Shown one piece after another: positions 6,043 through 12,226 of a DNA stretch of 12,226 nt. The stretch's first letter is position 1. The number at the start of each line of letters is the position of its first letter. Under the pieces are notes generated by a model that did not search any database, had not been told where the DNA came from, and saw nothing but the letters and a program-made list of their open reading frames with translations. The position numbers and the translations under genes were made by a program. The DNA is from an uncultured Bacteroidales bacterium (GTDB taxonomy: Bacteria > Bacteroidota > Bacteroidia > Bacteroidales > Paludibacteraceae), in NCBI GenBank assembly GCA_946184195.1, contig CAMHEP010000035.1, forward strand, positions 1-12,226. The letters are read 5' to 3'.

Positions 6043-8172
6043 TTATTTGATTCCATCACGGTGCAACAGGGCATCGATGGTAGGTTCTCCACCGCGGAAA
6101 CGGCGATAGAGCACCATGGGGTCCTCAGTACCGCCACGCTCCAAGATATTGGTACGGAAGCGATCAGCCACCTCTTTATCGAAGATTGATCCGCGTTCGG
6201 CTTTAGCCTGTTGGAACTGTGCGAAAGCGTCCGCATCAAGAACCTCAGACCATTTATAACTATAGTATCCTGCTGCGTATCCGCCTGAGAAGATGTGGGT
6301 GAAGGCAGTCTCCATCTGGGTGCCGTCCACATTGGGGAGTATACGTACCTGCTCCATGGCGTCATTACCAAAGTCGATGACAGCTTTGAGCGTATCGCCA
6401 TCCTTCACCACGAAAGGCTCTGTGAGGCTGTGCCATGCCATATCGAGGAATCCGAAGGAGAGCTGACGTACGCAAGCGTAGGCAGCGTGATAGGTCTGCG
6501 ATGCGTGCATCTTATCAAGCAAATCCTGTGGTAGTGTCTCCCCCGTCTCGTAATGCTTGGCAAAGGTATCGAGGAACTCCTTCTCGTCGATAAAGTTCTC
6601 GTTGAACTGCGAGGGCAACTCCACAAAGTCACGCGGCACATTCGTTCCCGACTGCGACGAATAACGGCAGCGAGTCAGCATACCATGCAGTCCGTGACCG
6701 AACTCGTGCAGGAAAGTGCGCACTTCGTCATAAGTGAGCAATGCGGGCTTAGTAGCCGTGGCACGGGTGAGGTTCATTACATTGACGATATGCGGACGAT
6801 GGTCTACCCCGCCGCGTACATATTGGGGTTGGAAATCGTTCATCCATGCTCCGCCACGTTTGCCATCACGCGGATGGAAGTCGCTATAGTAGACTGCCAG
6901 GTAGTTACCGTCAGCATCCAGCACATCGTATGCCGACACCTCGGGGTTGTATACTTGGATATCCTTGTTCTCCACGAAGGTGAGTCCATAGAGACGGTTA
7001 GCCAAACCGAACACACCCTTCTTCACCGACTCCAGTTCGAAATACGGGCGGAGGACATCATCAGATATACTATACTTGGCATCTTTCAGTTTCTTGGAGT
7101 AGAACGACCAGTCCCAGGGTTTCAACTCGCCCTGCAGTCCCATGCCGTGTGCATAGTCCTCCAGTTCCTTCACTTCGTCTTTAGCGGGTTGCAGGTAGGC
7201 GTCACGTAACTCAGAGAGCAGTTTCATCACGTTCTGTTCGTTCTCTGCGCATGTTTTATGCAGCGATTTCTCTGCATAGTTTTTCTTGCCGAAGAGTTGA
7301 GCGACCTCCAGACGAGTATTGGCTATGTTAACGATATAAGCCGTGTTGTCGAACTCGCCACCTATGCATCGGCTGTTGTATGCTCTGTAAACTTCCTCAC
7401 GAAGAGCACGGTTGGCACAATCCTGCATGAGGGGGATATAGGTGGTAGGTTTGAGGTCAATAAGCCATCCCTCCTGTCCTTTCTTCTCTGCATTAGCACG
7501 AAGTATCCCTTTGGTATCATCGTTCAGTCCCTCCAACTCCGCCTCATCGGTCACGAGTTTGGTCCAAGCGTTGGTAGCCTTGAGCACATTCTGTCCATAG
7601 GTCAGAGTGAGCATACTCATGCGGGCTGCCAGTTCCTTGTATTTCTCTTTATCCTCGGGAGCGAGGTTGGCTCCGTTGTTGGCAAACGACTCGTAGGTAT
7701 CCTCCAACAATTTGAGTTGGTCGGGGTCCAACCCGAGTGTCTCGCGTTGCTCATAGACAGCCTTGATGCGCTCAAAGAGTTTGTCGTTAAGTATAATCTC
7801 CGTCGAGTACTCTGACATCATGGGGCTCAGTTCCTGCTCGAGGGCCTGCAGAGTCTCGTTAGTCTCGCTGTGCGTTAGATTGTAGAAGCATCCGCTCACT
7901 ACGCTCAGCATCTCGCCGGCTTCGTCGAGTGCCCGAATCGTATTGTCGAACGTCGGTGCCTCAGGATTGGAGACGATGGCGTCAATGTCGGCACGTGCCT
8001 GTTTGAGTGCCTCTACAAAGGCAGGCATATAGTGCTCGTCTTTTATCTCGTTAAACGGGTAGGTCCCGTGCGGGGTTTTCCACTCCTTATAGTGGAAGAA
8101 AGGGTTTTGTTTCTCGCATCCCATAAGCGTCAGGGTAGCCAATGCTACCACACAGATTTGTTTGATGTTCAT
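6043..8172 (-). CDS. dcp: M3 family zinc metallopeptidase, peptidyl-dipeptidase Dcp type, lipoprotein
   Basis: Zinc peptidase that removes dipeptides from the C-terminus of short peptides, by family. It has 709 residues. The N-terminus is a lipoprotein signal with lipobox LMG-C19, so the mature enzyme is probably anchored in the cell envelope, facing the periplasm or outside. The zinc site HEFGH is at 489-493, with Glu518 in PRDFVELPSQ as third ligand. The SGTNVPRDFVE wording fits Dcp better than oligopeptidase A, which has a different sequence here. The ATG at 8172 places the signal peptide at the right distance. It lies 40 nt after the type IX-type gene, a gap containing a perfect inverted repeat, and 30 nt before pheS. 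Exact substrate preference cannot be read from sequence. Confidence 0.9.
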   Translation of the reverse strand: MNIKQICVVALATLTLMGCEKQNPFFHYKEWKTPHGTYPFNEIKDEHYMPAFVEALKQARADIDAIVSNPEAPTFDNTIRALDEAGEMLSVVSGCFYNLTHSETNETLQALEQELSPMMSEYSTEIILNDKLFERIKAVYEQRETLGLDPDQLKLLEDTYESFANNGANLAPEDKEKYKELAARMSMLTLTYGQNVLKATNAWTKLVTDEAELEGLNDDTKGILRANAEKKGQEGWLIDLKPTTYIPLMQDCANRALREEVYRAYNSRCIGGEFDNTAYIVNIANTRLEVAQLFGKKNYAEKSLHKTCAENEQNVMKLLSELRDAYLQPAKDEVKELEDYAHGMGLQGELKPWDWSFYSKKLKDAKYSISDDVLRPYFELESVKKGVFGLANRLYGLTFVENKDIQVYNPEVSAYDVLDADGNYLAVYYSDFHPRDGKRGGAWMNDFQPQYVRGGVDHRPHIVNVMNLTRATATKPALLTYDEVRTFLHEFGHGLHGMLTRCRYSSQSGTNVPRDFVELPSQFNENFIDEKEFLDTFAKHYETGETLPQDLLDKMHASQTYHAAYACVRQLSFGFLDMAWHSLTEPFVVKDGDTLKAVIDFGNDAMEQVRILPNVDGTQMETAFTHIFSGGYAAGYYSYKWSEVLDADAFAQFQQAKAERGSIFDKEVADRFRTNILERGGTEDPMVLYRRFRGGEPTIDALLHRDGIK

Positions 8173-8187
8173 TGTTGTTATTATTTA

Positions 8188-8207
8188 ATCGTGCATGAAT
8201 GCACGAT
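8188..8207. repeat. Perfect 9-bp inverted repeat before dcp
   Basis: ATCGTGCAT and its complement ATGCACGAT are separated by two bases. It sits 16-35 nt upstream of the dcp ATG and just after the stop of the upstream gene. As RNA it could fold into an 8-bp hairpin with a 4-nt loop, but the following - strand bases (TTAAATAATAAC) lack a proper T-run. It may be a weak terminator/processing site or a protein-binding operator; the sequence does not decide. Confidence 0.55.
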
Positions 8208-8212
8208 GATTA

Positions 8213-9565
8213 TTATTTCTTACCGCGCAGCAGGTTGATGTCGCCGCTGAGTTGGTATACACCGACAGCGTTTCCGTTGTTCCGCTCCCTATTATATTTC
8301 GCGCGCGACATATAATCATCCGAAGCGTCTGTACCTTTGGCCCGGATGACATAATAGTAGGCGCCCTCGGCAGCGGGTCGTCCGCCTATGTTGCCGTCCC
8401 ATCCCTGATTCGGGTCATCCCATTGAAATACGAGTTTTCCCCATCGGTTATATATCTCGCAATGGAACTCCCTGAGGGAGCGGTGTACCACACGGAACTC
8501 ATCGTTGACTCCGTCTCCGTTGGGAGTGAACACATTTGGCACACGCAACATGGACTCGCTGATGGTGACGTTTATCTCCGTAGAGTCAGGTTGACAGGTA
8601 GGGTCTACGCTGTTCATACAGGGGCATAGCAGGTTGCTTACCGTCGAAACGACCCGATAGTTGCCCGGGTCGCGGAACTCGTAGCGCTGGTCCATATCGG
8701 TACGTCGAGCTATGAGGGTATTACCGCGGTATATACGCCACTCATAGAACTCAGTCTTCGGCGTAGGGTTAGACTTGAAGAGGATGTTGAGCGGAGCCGA
8801 CCCTGTGACCTTATCGCTTGTCTCGGGATAGTCTACCTCGTTAGCGGCGGTACGTATCGTAGTGATGGACGTAGCATGTCCGCTCACGGCGATGGGTTCG
8901 GGCTCATTAATATGTGCCGCCTGCTGCATAGAGCCGTTGAGCAGTGCGCCGATGGTGTCGTATTCCACCGTCCATTCGCCGGAGGCAGCATAGACAGCCT
9001 CGTAGGTCTTCGTGATAGGCAGGTCGGTGAGATCAAGCTTCTTCACTACTCGCACCGAGTCCCAAGTGTTATTGCTCCCCCACTCCAGTTGGTTAAAGCT
9101 CACCCGTCCTTGCAACGCATAGGTACCGGGGTTGCCGTAGAGCGAGGTATAACGCAGTGTCTGTGCCTTGTTGGTAGAGGTAGCGGGGATAATCATCTTA
9201 GTCTGTCGACAATCGTATACGATCTCGACGGAGTCGATGACGGGGCGTATGGTGTTGTAGTTGAATACGTAGCGTACTATCCACCGTTTGCCGTCACGTA
9301 CTGCCACACCGTCGCCCGAGCTGTAGTTATAGCAATCGGCCGAGTTGGTCTGCTTGGCATGGAGCGTATCGGTAGTGACGAACCAGTCCACGGCGGTACC
9401 GTCACTCGTCTTCATCTCGGGGTTACCGGCGAAGAAGAGTAAGGTATCGTTCGTCGGAGTGACAATCGTCTCACAGCGACTCCCGTCTGCCGGCATCAGA
9501 GTGAAAGCTCCGGCAGAGAGCGTGGTCAGACACGACAGGAGCAGTATCAATAGTTGACGTCTCAT
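8213..9565 (-). CDS. Secreted protein with gliding-motility/type IX secretion C-terminal domain
   Basis: Probably exported through the Sec system and then across the outer membrane by the type IX secretion system; its function is unknown. The 450-residue protein starts with a signal peptide (MRRQLLILLLSCL..., likely cut after SAGA near residue 20). The middle resembles Ig-like/PKD folds, with a PKD-like stretch at about 255-325 (YEWRIYRG ... FRDPGNYRVVSTVSN). The C-terminal domain begins at 342: VPNVFTPNGDGVND, then IYNRWGKLVF, GWDGN, EGAYYYVIRAKG and a final GDINLLRGKK, matching the type B sorting domain found in Bacteroidota. An extra stretch of about 25 polar residues splits the last two strands of this domain. 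Its ATG overlaps the serA TGA (ATGA), so it is co-translated with a cytoplasmic metabolic enzyme. Confidence 0.87.
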   Translation of the reverse strand: MRRQLLILLLSCLTTLSAGAFTLMPADGSRCETIVTPTNDTLLFFAGNPEMKTSDGTAVDWFVTTDTLHAKQTNSADCYNYSSGDGVAVRDGKRWIVRYVFNYNTIRPVIDSVEIVYDCRQTKMIIPATSTNKAQTLRYTSLYGNPGTYALQGRVSFNQLEWGSNNTWDSVRVVKKLDLTDLPITKTYEAVYAASGEWTVEYDTIGALLNGSMQQAAHINEPEPIAVSGHATSITTIRTAANEVDYPETSDKVTGSAPLNILFKSNPTPKTEFYEWRIYRGNTLIARRTDMDQRYEFRDPGNYRVVSTVSNLLCPCMNSVDPTCQPDSTEINVTISESMLRVPNVFTPNGDGVNDEFRVVHRSLREFHCEIYNRWGKLVFQWDDPNQGWDGNIGGRPAAEGAYYYVIRAKGTDASDDYMSRAKYNRERNNGNAVGVYQLSGDINLLRGKK

Positions 9566-10482
9566 TTATTCACTTGGAAACGGGTGTTACCGTTCACGAG
9601 GAAGTCCACTATCTGGTTAGCCGCAGCTATGCCTGCATTGATATTTGCCTCGGCGGTCTGCGCGCCCATTTTCTTAGGCGTAGCGAAATATCGTCCCTCG
9701 AACAGTGTGCGGAACTTAGCGTCTGCCTCGGGCATGATGTCGGTGACATACTTCAAGTCTGTGCGCTCCTGCATGACAGCGATGAGTTCATCCTCGTGTA
9801 TCACCTCCTTGCGGGCGGTGTTGACGAGCAGTCCACCCTTAGGCATAGAGCCTACCAGGGCGCGTCCGATACTCTGTTTTGTCTCCGCTGTAGCGGGTAT
9901 ATGCAGGCTCACCACATCGCAGGTGCGGTATAGTTCCTCCGCACTATGTACGGGTTTGACATCGTCCCTAAGCATCACCTCATCGGGGCAATAGGCATCG
10001 TATGCATAGCATTCCATGCCGAATCCTTTAGCTATACGTGCCACATTGCGTCCCACGTTACCGAAGGCGTGGATACCCAGTTTCTTTCCCTTGAGTTCAG
10101 TACCGCTGGTGCCGTTGTACATATTCCTGACAGCCATCACCATCAGTCCCAATGCCAACTCAGCCACAGCGTTGGAGTTCTGACCGGGTGTATTCATAGC
10201 CACCACGCCATGAGCCGTAGCGGCGTCGAGGTCTATATTATCGTATCCGGCGCCGGCGCGAACCACAATCTTGAGTTGTTTAGCCGCATCGAGTACCTCG
10301 GCGTCCACTTTATCCGAGCGGATGATGAGGGCATCGGCGTCCTTGACAGCCTCCAGCAGTTGCTGCTTGTCGGTATATTTCTCGAGCAGGGCAAGTTCAT
10401 AGCCTGCTTTGTCAATCACTTCGCGAATACCGTCCACTGCCACTTTGGCAAACGGTTTCTCAGTTGCAACTAATACTTTCAT
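9562..10482 (-). CDS. serA: D-3-phosphoglycerate dehydrogenase, short form without ACT domain
   Basis: Oxidises 3-phosphoglycerate to 3-phosphohydroxypyruvate with NAD, first step of serine synthesis in the cytoplasm. At 306 residues it contains only the catalytic and nucleotide-binding domains; the C-terminal ACT domain that gives serine feedback in E. coli SerA (about 410 residues) is absent. The Rossmann segment GIHAFGNVGR lies at 136-145, catalytic Arg224 in NTARKEV, and the likely catalytic Glu is E252 in DIMPEAD. Where most family members have Pro-His-x-Gly, this one reads TPKKMG (268-273), so a Lys (270 or 271) replaces the catalytic His. I recall the same Lys form in Entamoeba and Bacteroides enzymes. 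It follows serC, whose product uses its product, by 118 nt, and overlaps the next gene by 4 bases. Confidence 0.92.
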   Translation of the reverse strand: MKVLVATEKPFAKVAVDGIREVIDKAGYELALLEKYTDKQQLLEAVKDADALIIRSDKVDAEVLDAAKQLKIVVRAGAGYDNIDLDAATAHGVVAMNTPGQNSNAVAELALGLMVMAVRNMYNGTSGTELKGKKLGIHAFGNVGRNVARIAKGFGMECYAYDAYCPDEVMLRDDVKPVHSAEELYRTCDVVSLHIPATAETKQSIGRALVGSMPKGGLLVNTARKEVIHEDELIAVMQERTDLKYVTDIMPEADAKFRTLFEGRYFATPKKMGAQTAEANINAGIAAANQIVDFLVNGNTRFQVNK

Positions 10483-10495
10483 ATTTATATTGATT

Positions 10496-10533
10496 AAGGA
10501 TTGTTCACTTCGTTCACTAAAGGAATAAGGAAT
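10496..10533. repeat. Small direct repeats in the serC-serA gap
   Basis: On the + strand AAGGAAT occurs twice back to back (10520-10526, 10527-10533), with a variant AAGGATT at 10496-10502. Between them GTTCACT is repeated with a 2-nt spacer (10503-10509, 10512-10518). The rest of the 10483-10600 gap holds an 8-bp inverted repeat (10533-10540 with 10569-10576, 28-nt loop). I see no gene and no clear promoter in it. Confidence 0.6.
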
Positions 10534-10584
10534 AAAGACTTGTATGTGTTGTATAGTCGAAGCCGTTTAGTCTTTAATCTTTTA

Positions 10585-10617
10585 GCGAAGCAGTCTAATA
10601 TTAATGCCTTGCTTCGT
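10585..10617 (-). terminator. Possible weak hairpin at the end of serC
   Basis: CGAAGCA (10586-10592) pairs with TGCTTCG (10610-10616), extended by a G-U pair on each side in + strand sense, around a loop of about 15 nt that contains the serC stop codon. The following - strand bases are CTAAAAGATT, so there is no T-run. It might slow or process the transcript between serC and serA rather than stop it. Could be chance. Confidence 0.25.
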
Positions 10618-11686
10618 ATTCTTTGATGCAATCAACTAAAGCTTGCACAGCCTCGAGGGTGAGTGCGTTGTAGCAGCTTGCGCGGAATCCGCCTACCGAG
10701 CGGTGTCCCTTGATACCGACCATACCGCGTTCGCTGGCGAACTTGAAGAAGTCGTCTTGGAGGTCCTGATACTCGGGTTTCAACACGAAGCATATGTTCA
10801 TGCGGCTGCGGTCTTCCTCCTTAGCGGTACCGACGAAAATCTTACTATGGTCAATGCAGTCGTATAGCAAGTTAGCCTTGGCGATATTACGAGCCTCTGC
10901 CCCCTTGACGCCCCCGTTAGCCTTGAGCCAGCGTAGAGTCAGCATGCCGGTATAGACGGGCAGTACAGGAGGAGTATTGAACATTGAGCCGTTCTCCACG
11001 TGGGTACGGTAGTCGAGCATGGTGGGGATATGACGGCTGACCTTGCCCAGCATATCTTCACGCACGATGACGAAGGTGACGCCGGCAGGAGCCAGATTCT
11101 TCTGTGCACCGCCATAGATGAGTCCGTATTGACTCACATCGATAGGACGCGACAGGATATCCGATGACATATCGGCAACCAAGGGCACATTACCACGTTT
11201 TTTGTAGATATCAGCGAGTTTCTTGTCGCTAAGTTCGGTACCATAGATGGTGTTATTGGTGGTGATATGGAAATACTGTGCGTCCTGCGGTATCTCATAG
11301 TCCGTCGGGATGAAGGTATAATTAGCGTCGGCAGACGATGCTACCTCCACAGCCTCACCGAAGGCTTTAGCCTCCTTGAGTGCTTTCTTTGCCCAGACAC
11401 CGGTATTGAGGTAAGCGGACTTATTCTCCATCAGATTGAAAGGCACCATGCAGAACTGCAGACTGGCACCGCCACCAAGGAAGATGACACGATATCCTTC
11501 GGGCACATCCAGCAGTTCCTTCATCAGTGCTTCAGCCTCGTCCATGACAGGTTGGAAATACTTAGCGCGGTGGCTAATCTCCAGGATACTCAGTCCTTCG
11601 CCCTGAAAATCCATGACGGCTTCAGCAGTCTGCTTAATCACTTCTTGCGGCAGGACACTGGGTCCTGCATTGAAATTGTACTTCAT
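10601..11686 (-). CDS. serC: Phosphoserine aminotransferase
   Basis: Transfers the amino group of glutamate to 3-phosphohydroxypyruvate, giving phosphoserine (serine synthesis; the family also acts in pyridoxal phosphate synthesis). The 361-residue length is normal. It begins MKYNFNAGPSVLP, the family's hallmark start. ISHRAKYF and FLGGGASLQF are the substrate- and cofactor-phosphate-binding segments, and Lys196 in YGGAQKNLAPAG is the Schiff-base lysine. HRSVGGFRASCYNAL near the C-terminus carries the substrate-binding HR...GGxRAS. The ATG at 11686 gives the canonical N-terminus. It lies 36 nt after the partial upstream gene and 118 nt before serA. The phosphoserine phosphatase serB is not in this window. 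Confidence 0.97.
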   Translation of the reverse strand: MKYNFNAGPSVLPQEVIKQTAEAVMDFQGEGLSILEISHRAKYFQPVMDEAEALMKELLDVPEGYRVIFLGGGASLQFCMVPFNLMENKSAYLNTGVWAKKALKEAKAFGEAVEVASSADANYTFIPTDYEIPQDAQYFHITTNNTIYGTELSDKKLADIYKKRGNVPLVADMSSDILSRPIDVSQYGLIYGGAQKNLAPAGVTFVIVREDMLGKVSRHIPTMLDYRTHVENGSMFNTPPVLPVYTGMLTLRWLKANGGVKGAEARNIAKANLLYDCIDHSKIFVGTAKEEDRSRMNICFVLKPEYQDLQDDFFKFASERGMVGIKGHRSVGGFRASCYNALTLEAVQALVDCIKEYEARH

Positions 11687-11722
11687 AGCGTATTGTATTT
11701 AATGTTATATGTCTTGATTTGT

Positions 11723-12226
11723 TTATTTCTGTTTCTTCACATTGAGGCTGTCCTTCCATTTAGGTTCAGCGGGTATCACCTCGGCGGAGTCAGAGAGAGC
11801 GTCCTTAGCAGCTTTCACCACCTTCTTCACCACTTTCTTTGCCCCCTGTGCCACTTGTGCGGCGGTCACCATAGCTTCGTCTTGGAGATCAGCCTTCTCC
11901 ATCCACAGGATAGTCTGTCCTTTGGCAATCATCTCGCCTGCCTCATGGTCGATGCCGACCAGTCGTCCGTTCATGAAGGCGGTGAGTACCTCTACGCCGT
12001 GCTGTGTTTGCAGGTAAGCTACGGGCTCACCCTTGATGAAGAGTTTTCCGTGCTGAGGAGCAGTGCTTCCCTCGTCGAAGTTTATCTCCCACATCAATCG
12101 TCCGTTCACGGGAGCCTCCAACGGTTCGCTGTCAGGATGAAGGATAGCACGCTTGTCGGCAGCGGAGATGAAGGTCACCTGCTGCCCCCCCTTGGCGGCT
12201 TTGTCCATACGCTCGAGCAGGTCCTT
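11723..12226 (-). CDS. C-terminal part of a protein with a degenerate biotinyl-like domain (5' end outside window)
   Basis: The frame is open to the window edge and gives 167 residues; the ATG at 12208 is internal. Visible residues about 32-103 look like a biotinyl/lipoyl fold. GEPVAYLQTQH followed by GVEVLTAFMNG aligns without gaps to the biotinyl hairpin pattern (GDxLxxxEAMKM ... APxxG), and a second half IAKGQTILWME repeats the fold's symmetry. The modified Lys of EAMKM is replaced by His (visible residue 76, bases 11999-12001), so it should not be biotinylated. The tail is Lys/Ala-rich (KKVVKKVVKAAKD) and ends in a polar stretch. The most plausible parent is a carboxyltransferase/decarboxylase subunit (oxaloacetate decarboxylase alpha or pyruvate carboxylase B type), but the catalytic part is not visible. 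A membrane-fusion-type protein is the alternative. Confidence 0.5.
   Translation of the reverse strand, partial: KDLLERMDKAAKGGQQVTFISAADKRAILHPDSEPLEAPVNGRLMWEINFDEGSTAPQHGKLFIKGEPVAYLQTQHGVEVLTAFMNGRLVGIDHEAGEMIAKGQTILWMEKADLQDEAMVTAAQVAQGAKKVVKKVVKAAKDALSDSAEVIPAEPKWKDSLNVKKQK

Noticed and set aside
6553..7815. Two + strand frames of 218 and 185 codons inside dcp
   Set aside because: Antisense shadows of a clear M3 peptidase; no independent motif.

Overview
The window looks like a chromosomal segment from the phylum Bacteroidota, most likely order Bacteroidales. The evidence is a class III (about 660-residue) fructose-1,6-bisphosphatase, a DUF177 gene next to rpmF, an RluB-type pseudouridine synthase with a long Arg/Gly/Asn/Gln-rich N-terminus, a protein with a C-terminal domain of the type IX secretion/gliding-motility kind, and a Bacteroides-type promoter (TTTG, 20 nt, TAACTTTG). 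No genus can be named from the sequence alone. I see no insertion sequence, phage gene, CRISPR array, tRNA or rRNA. The segment is mostly core metabolism and translation.

Layout: bases 1-2901 on the + strand hold the 3' part of pgi (glucose-6-phosphate isomerase) and fbp, whose ATG directly follows the pgi stop. These two enzymes carry out consecutive steps of gluconeogenesis. From 2916 to the end every gene is on the - strand. In transcription order these are: the C-terminal part of a protein with a biotinyl-like domain (cut by the window edge), serC, serA, a secreted type IX-type protein overlapping serA by 4 bases, a lipoprotein M3 peptidase (Dcp-like), pheS, a DUF177 gene, rpmF and rluB. 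The + and - blocks converge at about 2900-2916, where a hairpin with a T-run terminates rluB.

Transcription units inferred: (a) pgi-fbp; (b) a possible long unit from the right edge through serC, serA, the type IX-type gene, dcp and pheS, with gaps of 36, 118, -4, 40 and 30 nt; (c) DUF177-rpmF, with its own promoter at 4910-4941 and a strong terminator at 4137-4189; (d) rluB alone, ended by the terminator at 2900-2935.

The most interesting points are these. SerA is a short form without an ACT domain, and Lys residues stand where the catalytic His normally is. The partial protein at the right edge has His where a biotinyl Lys would be. RluB has a near-perfect 63-bp tandem repeat coding for a disordered RGG-like tail. 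Two hairpins (after rluB and possibly serC) use the last codons of the gene as one arm. A 9-bp inverted repeat sits in the gap before dcp. The serC-serA gap contains small tandem repeats. I found no convincing wholly new multi-gene system here.
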